Notes under the pieces: model-generated | Database searches by the model: none | What the model saw: the letters and a program-made list of their open reading frames with translations, nothing else | Told to the model about the DNA's origin: nothing | In this document: in pieces, positions 36,203 to 48,831 of the stretch | How the letters are laid out: the number at the start of each line of letters is the position of its first letter | Position numbering within the stretch: the first letter of the stretch is position 1 | NCBI GenBank assembly: GCA_963720725.1 | Contig: CAVRGN010000011.1 | Span: forward strand, 62,001-126,000 | Reading direction: 5' to 3' | Length of the DNA: 64,000 bases | Origin: Benzoatithermus sp963720725 | GTDB lineage: Bacteria > Pseudomonadota > Alphaproteobacteria > Geminicoccales > Geminicoccaceae | Position numbers and translations under genes: made by a program

Positions 36203-36213
<11 letters not shown>
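35755..36213 (-). CDS. DUF4345-like membrane protein
   Basis: The 152-residue protein has four predicted membrane helices (LTVLALSAVPIGAGAAGVLL; YLSGLLVAIGLLFAASV; TGAVIVFCGGLARLLSL; LVALVLELVVVPLLV). It contains the DUF4345-type motifs DSHFRYLSGL and FCGGLARLLS. Function unknown. Its N terminus overlaps the mfd stop by 11 nt on the same strand, so it is probably co-transcribed with mfd. Confidence 0.75.
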
Positions 36214-39732
<3,519 letters not shown>

Positions 39733-39736
<4 letters not shown>

Positions 39737-40020
39737 GCTTCGGGCTCGAAGGCGCGCAGCAAGCGGAACAGGTCGTGGTCGTGGCGCGGCGGCACGGGCT
39801 GCCGATCATAGACCCAGGCGAGCACGTCCTGGTCGGGCTCGTCGAGCAGGGCCTCGTAGCGGTCGAGCTCGACCTCGTCGAGCGTGGCCAGGTGGCGGGC
39901 GGCGAACTGGCCGAACAACAGATCGCTCTCCTTCACGCCGCGATAGCGGCTACGATGCGCCAGCCGCTTGCAGCGCATCTCGCGCGTTTCGTCCAAGGGA
40001 CCGTCTCCCACCGCCGTCAT
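39733..40020 (-). CDS. sdhE: FAD assembly factor SdhE
   Basis: SdhE promotes covalent FAD attachment to succinate dehydrogenase. The 95-residue protein has the conserved RGVKESDLLFGQFA (the RGxxE motif) and the helical LDEVELDRYEALLDEPDQDVLAWV. Its ATGA overlap with mfd suggests one transcript. Its start is divergent from and shares bases with the proposed recG start. Confidence 0.93.
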
Positions 40021-42184
40021 GCCCGCCTCGCCCGCCAGAACCCGCGATCTACCCCAAAGCACGAGGGCGGCCAAGTCGCGCGCCCCGCGCACCGGTGAGC
40101 TGCGACCGCCGCTGCTCAACCCGCTGTTCGCCATGCTCACCACCCTGCCGGGCGTCGGCCCCGCGGTCGCCGCCAGCGCCGCCCGGCTCCTCGACCGGGC
40201 GGACCCGCGCTGCCTCGACCTGCTGGCCCATCTGCCGCAGACGGCGATCGACCCCACCCCGCGTGCGGCGCTGGCCTCGGCCGACCTTGGGCAGATGGTG
40301 ACGCTCAGCGTCCGGATCGAGGGGCAGCGGCTGGCCGCGACCGGGGGCCGCGCGCCGCACCGCCTGAGAGCTCAAATTGGGGACGAGACGCTGGAACTCG
40401 TCTTCTTCGGTACCCGCAGCGACTATCTCGGCAGCCGGTTTCCGGTCGGCGGCACGGTCCTGGTCCACGGCCGGCTCGAACGCTATGGCGAGCAGTGGCA
40501 GATGGCCCACCCGGAGCTGATCGAGCCGCGCGATCCGGGGCAAGGCATGCTGCCCGTCTACCGGCTCACCCAGGGCCTGGGCCAGCGGCGGCTGCGCACT
40601 CTGGTGCAGACGGCCCTCGCCCGTGCTCCGAACCTGCCGGAATGGCTGCCGCCGAACCTCGTGCTGGACCACGGCTGGCCCGGTTGGAGCGAAGCCATCG
40701 CCACCGCGCACGCTCCGCCCACGGCCGCCGACCTGGATCCCGGCTGCCCCGCCCGCCAGCGGCTGGCCTGCGACGAGCTGCTCGCGAGCCAGCTCGCCCT
40801 GGGCCTGATGCGCGCGGCCCATATCCGGCTGCCGGGCCGGGCCTTCCATGGCGACGGCCAGCTCGCCGCGGCGATGGCAGCTGCCCTGCCGTTCGCACTG
40901 ACCGCGTGCCAGCGGCGCTGCATCGGCGAGATCGAGCACGACCTCGGTAGTGCGGCCCCGATGCTGCGCCTGCTCCAGGGCGACGTCGGCAGCGGCAAGA
41001 CCCTGGTCGCCGCGGCCGCCATGCTGCGCGTGATCGAAGCGGGAGCACAGGCGGCGCTGATGGCGCCGACCGAGGTCCTGGCCCGGCAGCACGCCGCGAC
41101 CCTGACGCGCCTGCTCCAGCCGCTGGGACTCGAAGTGACGCTCTTGACGGGTCGCGAGCCCGCCGCGCGCCGCCGCTCTGCGCTGTCCGCGATCGCCTCG
41201 GGCTCGGCCGCCATCGCCGTCGGCACCCACGCGCTGCTCGAGGAAGGCGTCGAGTTCCACGATCTCGGCTTGGTCGTGATCGACGAGCAGCACCGCTTCG
41301 GCGTCGGCCAGCGCCTCGATCTGGTGGTCAAAGGCCATGCCGTCGACGTGCTCTTGACCACCGCCACGCCGATCCCGCGCAGCCTGGTGCTGGCGGCCTA
41401 TGGCGACCTCGCCAGCTCGCAGCTGCTGACCAAGCCGCCGGGGCGGCAGCCGATCGTCACCCGGGCCGTGCCCAACGAACGCATCGGGGAGGTGCTGGCC
41501 GCGACCGAGCGTGCCTTGGCGCGCGAGGAGCGGATCTACTGGATCTGCCCGCTGATCGAGGCCGGCGAGACCGATCCCGCGATGGCGGCGGTCGAGCGCC
41601 ATCGCCAATTGGCGGAACGCTTCGGGCCGCGGGTCGGATTGGTCCATGGCAGGCTCGCCGGGCCGGCCAAGGCCGCGGCGCTCGAAGCTTTCGCCTCGGG
41701 TGACAGCCGGCTGCTGGTGGCCACCACCGTGGTCGAGGTCGGCGTCGACGTGCCCGAGGCCAGCATCATCGTGATCGAGCATGCCGAGCGGTTCGGCCTG
41801 GCGCAGCTCCACCAGCTTCGCGGCCGGGTCGGCCGCGGCCAGCGCGATTCCTGCTGCCTCCTGCTCTACGAGCCGCCGCTCGGGCCGGTGGCGCATGCGC
41901 GCCTGCGCATCCTGCGCGAGACGCAGGACGGATTTCGCATCGCGGAGGAGGATCTGCGCCTGCGCGGGCCCGGCGAGATCCTGGGAGTTCGCCAGAGCGG
42001 CCTGCCGGCCTTCCGCTTCGCCGACCTCGGCGCCCATGCCGACCTGCTGCCCCTGGTGCGCGATCTCGCCGACCGGGCACTCGCCGCCGATCCGGGGCTG
42101 CGCGGCCCGGCGAGCGAGCCGCTGCGCGTGCTACTGCACCTCTTCGAGCGCCACGACGCCGTGCGGCTGCTGGCCGCCGGCTGA
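40019..42184 (+). CDS. recG: ATP-dependent DNA helicase RecG
   Basis: RecG regresses stalled replication forks and processes branched DNA. From the ATG at 40019 it has 721 residues. The N-terminal wedge domain begins PLLNPLFAMLTTLPGVGPAVA. The helicase core has Walker A LLQGDVGSGKT near residue 320, APTEVLARQH, IDEQHRFGV, TATPIPRSL, GLVHGRLAGPAK, and QLRGRVGRGQRDS. The exact start is uncertain: the ATG at 40133 would remove the first conserved residues, while 40019 overlaps the divergent sdhE start. The C terminus overlaps the opposing DUF502 gene by 54 nt. Confidence 0.95.
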   Translation: MPASPARTRDLPQSTRAAKSRAPRTGELRPPLLNPLFAMLTTLPGVGPAVAASAARLLDRADPRCLDLLAHLPQTAIDPTPRAALASADLGQMVTLSVRIEGQRLAATGGRAPHRLRAQIGDETLELVFFGTRSDYLGSRFPVGGTVLVHGRLERYGEQWQMAHPELIEPRDPGQGMLPVYRLTQGLGQRRLRTLVQTALARAPNLPEWLPPNLVLDHGWPGWSEAIATAHAPPTAADLDPGCPARQRLACDELLASQLALGLMRAAHIRLPGRAFHGDGQLAAAMAAALPFALTACQRRCIGEIEHDLGSAAPMLRLLQGDVGSGKTLVAAAAMLRVIEAGAQAALMAPTEVLARQHAATLTRLLQPLGLEVTLLTGREPAARRRSALSAIASGSAAIAVGTHALLEEGVEFHDLGLVVIDEQHRFGVGQRLDLVVKGHAVDVLLTTATPIPRSLVLAAYGDLASSQLLTKPPGRQPIVTRAVPNERIGEVLAATERALAREERIYWICPLIEAGETDPAMAAVERHRQLAERFGPRVGLVHGRLAGPAKAAALEAFASGDSRLLVATTVVEVGVDVPEASIIVIEHAERFGLAQLHQLRGRVGRGQRDSCCLLLYEPPLGPVAHARLRILRETQDGFRIAEEDLRLRGPGEILGVRQSGLPAFRFADLGAHADLLPLVRDLADRALAADPGLRGPASEPLRVLLHLFERHDAVRLLAAG

Positions 42185-42859
42185 CGGCGGGCGATCACCG
42201 GGCGCGGCCGACGGACGGACGGCGCGGTCCGGCGGCACGACGATCCCGCCCGAGATCACCAGCTTCATGCCTTCCTCGACGGACATGTCCAGGCGCACGG
42301 CGTCCTCGCGCGGCACGTACATCAAGAAGCCGTAGGCCGGGATCGGCGTGGTCGGCACGAACACGCTGATCAGCTCGCGGTCGTGGCAGCGGGCGATGTC
42401 GGCGGTGGGCTCGCCGGTGACGAACCCGACCGACCAGATGCCCGGGCGCGGATATTCGATCAGCACCACCTCGCGAAAGGTGCGCGACGACTGCGACAGG
42501 GCGGTCTCGAACAGCTGCTTGAGGGTCGAGTAGATGCCGCGGACGATCGGCGTGCGGTCGAGCAGCTGCTCGCCGGTGCGCATCACGGTCGTGCCCACCA
42601 TGCCCGCCGCGGCCCAGCCGATCAGGATCAGGAGGCCGAGCATGATCACGAGCCCGATGCCCGGCAGGCCGAACGGCAGATAGGTCTCGGGGTTGTAGCT
42701 GGTGGGGATGAACGGCGTCACCGTCCGGTCGACGTAGCCCAGAACCTGCCAGACGATGAACAGGGTGATGGTGATCGGCGCCGACACGACGATGCCGGCG
42801 AGCAGGTAGTTGCGCAGCCGGTGCGTCAAGCCGCTCGGCGCGGGTCGGTCGAATGCCAT
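42131..42859 (-). CDS. DUF502 membrane protein
   Basis: The 242-residue protein (start at 42859; Met codons at 42895 and 42886 also fit) has two membrane helices (YLLAGIVVSAPITITLFIVWQ and GIGLVIMLGLLILIGWAAAG) and DUF502 motifs: FGLPGIGL, PIVRGIYSTLKQL, REVVLIEYPRPGIWSVGFVTG, and VFVPTTPIPAYGFLMYVP. Function is not established. Its Pro-rich C terminus overlaps recG on the opposite strand. Confidence 0.9.
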   Translation of the reverse strand: MAFDRPAPSGLTHRLRNYLLAGIVVSAPITITLFIVWQVLGYVDRTVTPFIPTSYNPETYLPFGLPGIGLVIMLGLLILIGWAAAGMVGTTVMRTGEQLLDRTPIVRGIYSTLKQLFETALSQSSRTFREVVLIEYPRPGIWSVGFVTGEPTADIARCHDRELISVFVPTTPIPAYGFLMYVPREDAVRLDMSVEEGMKLVISGGIVVPPDRAVRPSAAPGDRPPSAGGQQPHGVVALEEVQ

Positions 42860-42895
42860 GCGGGAGCCCAGCGAAACCGTCGACATCGCCACCAT

Positions 42896-43180
42896 AGCGA
42901 CCCCGGCCCGGGCCGCAACCGCTCCCCGCGGGAAAGCAGTCGACGGCTCCTCCTCGGAACTTTAGACAAGTTCTTGAGCAATGGATTTCCCTAAAATTGA
43001 TTCAAATTTTTAGCAAAGATAATCACTAAGTAATCCGAACAAACAAATGTTGACAGACTTTCAAGCTTCCGCATTAGTGATCGCGGCGCATCGATTCTTC
43101 CGAGTGACGGCCGCTTGGTCAGCCTGCTTCCCACGGAAGGTGTTGTGTCCAGGGGCTGTGGATTGCGGACGGAGAGAAAT
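42896..43180. other. Long AT-rich intergenic region
   Basis: About 285 nt separate the divergent DUF502 gene and the coiled-coil gene. The part from about 42960 to 43110 is strikingly AT-rich for this chromosome. Apart from the promoter candidate at 43050-43078 I find no gene or RNA in it. Confidence 0.6.
43050..43078 (+). promoter_or_regulatory. Candidate promoter in AT-rich spacer
   Basis: A perfect TTGACA (43050-43055) lies 17 nt before ATTAGT (43073-43078), a weak -10 with three of six matches. It would give a leader of about 95 nt before the ATG at 43181. Confidence 0.4.
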
Positions 43181-43648
43181 ATGACGGTGATCGCGAACAC
43201 CACCCTGCTGATCCGGCGTATCAGCGAGGTTCGGCGTCGCCGCGAGGCCTTGGTCGATCGGCAGGATCGGCTGCGCGGCAGTCTGCCGCAGTGGGCGTTG
43301 GCGCCGCTGCAGCTGGTCGGCCTGACCGCGAGCGAGATCCAGGGCCTGATGACCGATCTCTCCGAGGCCGAGAAGCAGGCGGGGCTGGACGATGTCGAGC
43401 ACGAGCTGGAAGGTCTCGACCAGCAGATCGAGGAGCTCGAGAACCTGCTGCTGACCACGCCTGCGCGCTCGCTGGACGGGATCCAGGCGGTGCTCGACAT
43501 GGCGGTCACCCGCTTCCGCTCGCAGACGGTCACCGATCCCGGCGACGTGTTCTACGACTATGGCGACGCCCGCATCCTGGTGTTCCTCGAGCGCGCCGCC
43601 GAGGACCTGCGCGCGATCATGGCCGACAGTCACCGCCAGGCGAGCTGA
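43181..43648 (+). CDS. Coiled-coil protein of unknown function
   Basis: The 155-residue protein starts at 43181 behind GGAGAG. It is mostly helical: an N-terminal basic coiled coil (LLIRRISEVRRRREALVDRQDRLRG), a second acidic one (LDDVEHELEGLDQQIEELENLLL), and a C-terminal segment (FYDYGDARILVFLERAAEDLRAIM). No signal peptide or membrane helix. No family recognised. It is convergent with aspS and has its own AT-rich upstream region. Confidence 0.7.
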   Translation: MTVIANTTLLIRRISEVRRRREALVDRQDRLRGSLPQWALAPLQLVGLTASEIQGLMTDLSEAEKQAGLDDVEHELEGLDQQIEELENLLLTTPARSLDGIQAVLDMAVTRFRSQTVTDPGDVFYDYGDARILVFLERAAEDLRAIMADSHRQAS

Positions 43649-43664
43649 AAGCGGGCGGAGGCGC

Positions 43665-45497
43665 CTAGCCCTGGCCGCCTTCGTCCTTCGGCCCCGCCAT
43701 CCGCTCAGCCTCCTCGCGCAACCTTTCGCGCGCCGCCAGCGAAAGCTGGATGTTCAGTTCCTTCAGCTGCCGCTCGCCGACCGTCCCCGGCGCGCCCAGC
43801 AGAAGTTCCTCCGCCCGCTGCGACAGCGGGAAGGCCGTCACCTCGCGCAGATTGGGCGTGTCGGCGAGCAGCATCACGATCCGGTCGACGCCGGGTGCGA
43901 TGCCGCCATGCGGCGGCGCGCCATACTGCAGTGCCCGGTACATGCCGCCGAACCGCTCCTCCAGGACCTCCTGCCCATAGCCCGCGAGTGCGAACGCCTT
44001 GGCCATGATGTCCGGGCGATGGTTGCGGATCGCCCCCGAGCTCAGCTCGATGCCGTTGCAGACGATGTCGTACTGGAACGCCAGGACGGTCAGCGGATCC
44101 TGCCCCTCCAGCGCCGCCATGCCCCCTTGCGGCATGGAGAAGGGGTTGTGCGAGAAGGTCACCGCCTTGGCTTCCTCGTCCCACTCGTACATCGGGAAGT
44201 CGACGATCCAGCAGAAGCGGTAGCAGTTCTGCGCGATCAGGCCGAGCTCCTCGCCGACGCGGGTGCGCACCAGGCCGGCCAGCTTGGCCGCCGGCCCGGC
44301 CTGGTCGCAGACGAAGAACACCGCATCGCCATCGCTCAGTCCCGCGGCCGCGCGTAACGCCACCAGCCGGCCCGGATCGAGGAACTTGGCGATCGGCCCC
44401 TTGGCCTCGCCCTCGCCCAGGCTCACCCAGCCCAGTCCCGGAGCGCCCTGGCTCTGGGCGAACGCCACCATCTGGTCGAAGAAGCTGCGCGGCCGGCCGA
44501 CCGCACCCGGCGCGGGCACCGCACGCACCACCGCCCCCTGCTCGATCGCACCGGCGAACACCTTGAACCCCGAGCCGCGGAACGCCTCGGTGACGTCGGC
44601 GATCGCCACCGGGTTGCGCAGGTCGGGCTTGTCGGTGCCGTAGCGCAGCAGCGCGTCGGCAAAGGTGATCCGCGGGAACGGGGTCGGCGTCACCTCCCAG
44701 TCCGAGAACTCGGCGAACAGGCCGTGCATCACCGGCTCGACCGCCGCGAACACGTCCTCCTGCGTCACGAAGCTCATCTCGATGTCGAGCTGGTAGAATT
44801 CGCCGGGGCTGCGGTCGGCGCGCGCGTCCTCGTCGCGGAAGCAGGGTGCGATCTGGAAATACCGGTCGAAGCCGGAGATCATGTAGAGCTGCTTGTACTG
44901 CTGCGGCGCCTGCGGCAGGGCGTAGAACCTGCCCGGATGCAGCCGCGACGGCACCAGGAAGTCGCGGGCACCTTCCGGCGAGGAGGCGGTCAGGATCGGC
45001 GTCTGGTACTCGGTGAAGCCCTGTTCGGTCATGCGCCGGCGGATGCTGGCGATGATCCGCGAGCGGAGCACGATGTTCTTCTGCATCTTCTCCCGGCGCA
45101 GGTCGAGGAACCGGTATCTGAGCCGCGTCTCCTCGGGATAGTCCCGCTCGCTGTTCACCTGCAGCGGCAGCGCCTCGGCCGGGGAATCGAGGACGTAGGT
45201 GTCGACGACGAGCTCGACCTCCCCGGTCGGCAGCGCGGCATTGACCGTGTCGGGGGTTCGGGCGACGACCCGTCCCGTCACCGTGATCACGCTTTCGACC
45301 CGGACCGCTTCGGCAGCCGCGAACGGCGCGGTGCCCGGTTGGAACACGAGCTGCGTCAGCCCGGCGTGATCGCGCAGATCGATGAAGAGTAGCTGGCCGT
45401 GATCACGCTTCCGGTGTACCCAACCGCTGAGACGCGCCTCGCTGCCCACGTCGCCTTTGCGCAGATCGCCGCAGCGATGCGTACGATAAGGATGCAT
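43665..45497 (-). CDS. aspS: Aspartyl-tRNA synthetase
   Basis: AspRS charges tRNA-Asp (and, in many alphaproteobacteria, tRNA-Asn for later amidation). The 610-residue protein has the OB-fold anticodon domain (LSGWVHRKRDHGQLLFIDLRD), class II motif 2 (FRDEDARADRSPGEFYQLDIEMSF), the inserted bacterial GAD domain in the middle, and motif 3 (GGIAPGVDRIVMLL). The start at 45497 gives MHPYRTHRCGDL. The SPGEFYQLD spelling is usual in alphaproteobacteria. Confidence 0.97.
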   Translation of the reverse strand: MHPYRTHRCGDLRKGDVGSEARLSGWVHRKRDHGQLLFIDLRDHAGLTQLVFQPGTAPFAAAEAVRVESVITVTGRVVARTPDTVNAALPTGEVELVVDTYVLDSPAEALPLQVNSERDYPEETRLRYRFLDLRREKMQKNIVLRSRIIASIRRRMTEQGFTEYQTPILTASSPEGARDFLVPSRLHPGRFYALPQAPQQYKQLYMISGFDRYFQIAPCFRDEDARADRSPGEFYQLDIEMSFVTQEDVFAAVEPVMHGLFAEFSDWEVTPTPFPRITFADALLRYGTDKPDLRNPVAIADVTEAFRGSGFKVFAGAIEQGAVVRAVPAPGAVGRPRSFFDQMVAFAQSQGAPGLGWVSLGEGEAKGPIAKFLDPGRLVALRAAAGLSDGDAVFFVCDQAGPAAKLAGLVRTRVGEELGLIAQNCYRFCWIVDFPMYEWDEEAKAVTFSHNPFSMPQGGMAALEGQDPLTVLAFQYDIVCNGIELSSGAIRNHRPDIMAKAFALAGYGQEVLEERFGGMYRALQYGAPPHGGIAPGVDRIVMLLADTPNLREVTAFPLSQRAEELLLGAPGTVGERQLKELNIQLSLAARERLREEAERMAGPKDEGGQG

Positions 45498-45614
45498 GCC
45501 GGTTCCCGTAGCTGACCACCGCCTGCCGACCCCCCGGGCCGGACCGGCGCGCACAGGGCACGAGTGCCCGGATGGTGTCAAGCTGGGCGCTGGCCAGGAG
45601 ATATTGCCCCCGTC

Positions 45615-46763
45615 ATGACGCTGATCACCGACCAGGACAGTCTCGTCGCCTTCTGCGACCGCATGCGCGGCGAGCAATTCGTCGCCATGGACACCGAGTT
45701 CATGCGCGACCGCACCTACTACCCCAAGCTCTGCCTGGTGCAGGTGGCGGGGGCCGACGAGGCGGTGGCGATCGACCCGCTGGCGCCGGGCCTGGACCTC
45801 GCCCCGCTGCTGGCCGTGCTCGCCGACCCGGCCGTGCTCAAGGTCATGCACGCCGCGCGCCAGGACCTGGAGATCTTCTACCATCTGGGGCAGCTGCCGG
45901 CCCCGTTCTTCGACACCCAGGTCGCGGCCATGGTGTGCGGCTTCGGCGAGGAGGTGGCGTACGACACGCTGGTGGGCAAGCTCGCCGGCGCCCACCTGGA
46001 CAAGAGCTCGCGCTTTACCGACTGGGCGCGGCGGCCGCTGTCGGAGGCGCAGATCCACTACGCGTTGGGCGATGTCACCCACCTGCGCGTGATCTACGAC
46101 AAGCTCGCCGCCCGCATCGAGAGTGCCGGCCGCATGGGCTGGGTCGCGGAGGAGCTGCGGGCGCTGCTCGACCCCAGGCTGTACAACCAGCCGCCCGAGG
46201 AGGCCTGGCGGCGGCTCAAGCTACGCTCGCGCGACACCCGCTTCATCGCGATCGTCCAGGCGCTGGCCGCCTGGCGCGAGCGCGAGGCGCAGCGCCGCGA
46301 TCTGCCGCGCGCACGGATCATCCGCGACGATCTCTTGATGGAGGTGGCGGCCAATCGGCCGCAATCGGTCGAGGAACTCAAGGCGCTGGAGCGGGTGAGC
46401 CTCGACCGCGAGAGCGTGGCGGGCGTGGTGGCGGCGATCCGCGGTGCCATGGCGCTGCCCAAGAGCGCCCTGCCGGCCGTGCCGGAGCAGGTCGTGCTGC
46501 CGCGCGGGATCGGGCCGACCGTGGACCTGCTGCGCGTCCTGCTGAAGTACCGCAGCGAGGAATCGGACGTGGCGCAGCGGCTGCTCGCGAACACCGCCGA
46601 CCTCGAGGCGATCGCGGCCGACGACGCCGCCGACGTGCCGGCGCTGCAGGGCTGGCGGCGCGAGATCTTCGGCGACGATGCGCTGGCCCTCAAGCAGGGC
46701 CGAATCGCGCTCGCCGTCCGCGACCGCAAGCCCGTGGTGATCCGGCTCGACGCCAGCAGCTGA
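45615..46763 (+). CDS. rnd: Ribonuclease D
   Basis: RNase D trims 3' ends of tRNA and other small RNAs. The 382-residue protein has the DEDD exonuclease residues in AMDTEFMRDRTYYP, VMHAARQDLEIFYH and HYALGDVTHLRVIYDKL. An HRDC domain follows (LAAWREREAQRRDLPRARIIRDDLLMEVA). Length is normal. It is divergent from aspS with a 117-nt gap that probably holds both promoters. Confidence 0.96.
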   Translation: MTLITDQDSLVAFCDRMRGEQFVAMDTEFMRDRTYYPKLCLVQVAGADEAVAIDPLAPGLDLAPLLAVLADPAVLKVMHAARQDLEIFYHLGQLPAPFFDTQVAAMVCGFGEEVAYDTLVGKLAGAHLDKSSRFTDWARRPLSEAQIHYALGDVTHLRVIYDKLAARIESAGRMGWVAEELRALLDPRLYNQPPEEAWRRLKLRSRDTRFIAIVQALAAWREREAQRRDLPRARIIRDDLLMEVAANRPQSVEELKALERVSLDRESVAGVVAAIRGAMALPKSALPAVPEQVVLPRGIGPTVDLLRVLLKYRSEESDVAQRLLANTADLEAIAADDAADVPALQGWRREIFGDDALALKQGRIALAVRDRKPVVIRLDASS

Positions 46764-46772
46764 GCCCGCGCC

Positions 46773-47720
46773 TCAATCCTCGCTATGCAGCTCCTGCTCG
46801 ACCGAGCGGATGATCCGCCGGTCCCAGGCCAGGACCGCGTCGTTCTTGTCGGGATAGTCGAACCCGGAGAGGAAGTAGCGGATCGCGTTGAGCCGCGCCC
46901 GCTTCTTGTCGTCCGACTTGACGATCGCCCACGGCGCCTCGGGCGTCGAGGTGTAGAAGAACATGTCCTGCTTGGCCTTGGTGTAGGCCTCCCAGCGTTC
47001 CTGGCATTCCATGTCGACGGGCGAGAGCTTCCACTGCTTGAGCGGATCCTGCAGCCGCTCCTGGAAACGGCGAGCCTGCTCGGTCTTGGAGACCGAGAAG
47101 TAGAATTTGTGCAGCTTGATGTCGGCGCGGGTGAGCATCCGCTCGAACTCGGGCACCGAGCGCAGGAACTCCCGCACCTGCTCGTAGGTGCAAAAGCCCA
47201 TCACCCGCTCGACCATGGCCCGGTTGTACCAACTGCGGTCGAAGAACACCATTTCACCGGCCGAGGGCAGATGGGCCGCGTAGCGCTGGAAGTACCATTG
47301 CGACCGCTCCTCGTCGGACGGCCGGTTGAGCGCCACCACCCGCGCGCCGCGAGGATTCAGGTGCTCGATGAAGCGCTTGATGGTGCCGCCCTTGCCGGCG
47401 GCGTCGCGCCCCTCGAAGATCGCGATGACCTTCCGCCCGCTGGCCTTGACGTGGTTCTGCAGCTTGAGCAGCTCGACATGCAAGGGCGTGATCAGCTCGA
47501 CATAGCTCGTGATGTCGAGCTTGCGCAGCGGACCGCTACGATCGTCGCGTAGCCGGCGGGAGCGGGCACCCGGTGCACGCTTGCTCTCGCTGTCGCGACC
47601 GGCGGGCTTGAAGGACACCGTTGCCGGTGCCCGGTCGACCGCGGCCGTCTCCAGCACGAGGTCGACATCGTCGCGGGTCTCGGTGTCGACCCGGGAGTCC
47701 CCAGGGACGGTTCGATCCAT
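46773..47720 (-). CDS. ppk2: Polyphosphate kinase 2
   Basis: PPK2 transfers phosphate between polyphosphate and nucleotides. The 315-residue protein (Met at 47720) has a poorly conserved N-terminal extension of about 90 residues, rich in charged residues. The single catalytic domain follows: Walker A IFEGRDAAGKGGTI, LNPRGARVVALNRPS, DRSWYNRAMVERVMGF and YFLSGFDYPDK. A single domain with this spelling fits class I PPK2, which acts on ADP or GDP; the direction in the cell cannot be told. An upstream Met at 47810 is possible. Confidence 0.94.
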   Translation of the reverse strand: MDRTVPGDSRVDTETRDDVDLVLETAAVDRAPATVSFKPAGRDSESKRAPGARSRRLRDDRSGPLRKLDITSYVELITPLHVELLKLQNHVKASGRKVIAIFEGRDAAGKGGTIKRFIEHLNPRGARVVALNRPSDEERSQWYFQRYAAHLPSAGEMVFFDRSWYNRAMVERVMGFCTYEQVREFLRSVPEFERMLTRADIKLHKFYFSVSKTEQARRFQERLQDPLKQWKLSPVDMECQERWEAYTKAKQDMFFYTSTPEAPWAIVKSDDKKRARLNAIRYFLSGFDYPDKNDAVLAWDRRIIRSVEQELHSED

Positions 47721-47876
47721 CTCGCCCTGCCTTCCTCGCGCCGTCTCCGGGAGTGAGGCGCTGATCGCACCATGGGCAACGGCAGGCACCCGCGCATTGA
47801 CCAACGTCAATTCCGCGTCGAAATGGCTCGTTTGTCGCCGGCCGCACCCGTTGCCTCCGGCACCGCCGGGCTGCGC

Positions 47877-48728
47877 TCAGCCGATCCTCACCGCTTGGAA
47901 GACACGTTCGGGTGCCAGCAGGCCGTCCTGCGCCGCGATCAGCTCCAGCTCGCGTGAGCCCGCGCGCCAGGTGGCTTCGACCAGCGCGTACATGGCCGCC
48001 ACCGCGTGCTCCAGAGTCGCGTCGAGCCTGCCGGTTCTCAGCCAGGAGCCGAGGAACAGCGCGGTGAAAGCGTCGCCCGTGCCGTTCAGCGTGACGGGCA
48101 GGCGCGGCGTACGGCACAGCCAGCTCTCGCCGGCCGCGTGAGCCAGGATCCCGAGCTCGTCGGCCTCGGGCAGCTCGAGGCTGGTGCAGACCACGATGCG
48201 CGGGCCGGTCGCGCGCACGGCGGCAGCGGCGGCCAGGACCTGGTCCACGCCGCGTATCTCCTGTCCGGCCAGCCAGGCGAGCTCGAACTGGTTGGGGGTG
48301 ACGATGTCCGCAGCCGGGACGGCGCGGTCGCGGAAGAACTCGGGGATGCCCGGCCGGACGAAGAAGCCCCTGCCCTCGTCCCCCATGACGGGGTCGCAGG
48401 CATAGAGCATGTCCGGGCGCTCGGCCCGCACCCGCTCGACCACCCGCAGCACCGCCTCGCCCAGGGTCGGGTCGCCCAGATAGCCGGAGAGCACGGCGCG
48501 GATGTGCGGGATCACGCCGCGCTCGGCGATGCCCTCGATGATCTCCTCGACCCAATCCAGGCCCACGACCCGGCCGCGCCAGGCGCCGTAGCCGGTATGG
48601 TTGCTGAACAGGACCGTGTTGACCGGCCAGACCTCGTATCCGAGCCGCTGCAGCGGGAAGACCGCGGCGCTGTTGCCGACATGGCCGTAGGCCACGGCCG
48701 ACTGGATCGAGAGGATGCCGTCCTGCAT
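47877..48728 (-). CDS. pdxY: Pyridoxal kinase
   Basis: The enzyme phosphorylates pyridoxal in vitamin B6 salvage. The 283-residue protein (Met at 48728) has the PdxK/PdxY features: ILSIQSAVAYGHVGNSAAVFPLQRLG, VLFSNHTGYG, YACDPVMGD, TPNQFELAWLAG and the ribokinase-family active site LPVTLNGTGDAFTALFLG, with the catalytic Asp in GTGD. It is divergent from pdxH, 103 nt away, so the two B6-salvage genes may share control. Confidence 0.93.
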   Translation of the reverse strand: MQDGILSIQSAVAYGHVGNSAAVFPLQRLGYEVWPVNTVLFSNHTGYGAWRGRVVGLDWVEEIIEGIAERGVIPHIRAVLSGYLGDPTLGEAVLRVVERVRAERPDMLYACDPVMGDEGRGFFVRPGIPEFFRDRAVPAADIVTPNQFELAWLAGQEIRGVDQVLAAAAAVRATGPRIVVCTSLELPEADELGILAHAAGESWLCRTPRLPVTLNGTGDAFTALFLGSWLRTGRLDATLEHAVAAMYALVEATWRAGSRELELIAAQDGLLAPERVFQAVRIG

Positions 48729-48831
48729 GGCTCCCTTCAAAGCCTGCGCGCGGGCTTCGCGCAAGGGTGGCGGCTCGACAGCGCCCGCCGCCATGGTTAT
48801 CTGATCGGTGCGTCATGCCCACGGAGTTGCA

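Noticed and set aside
40049..42037. A 662-codon open frame opposite recG.
   Set aside because: Shadow of recG with no recognisable domain.
42896..43180. A small RNA or phage attachment site in the AT-rich spacer.
   Set aside because: No stable hairpin with T-tract and no repeated flank was visible.
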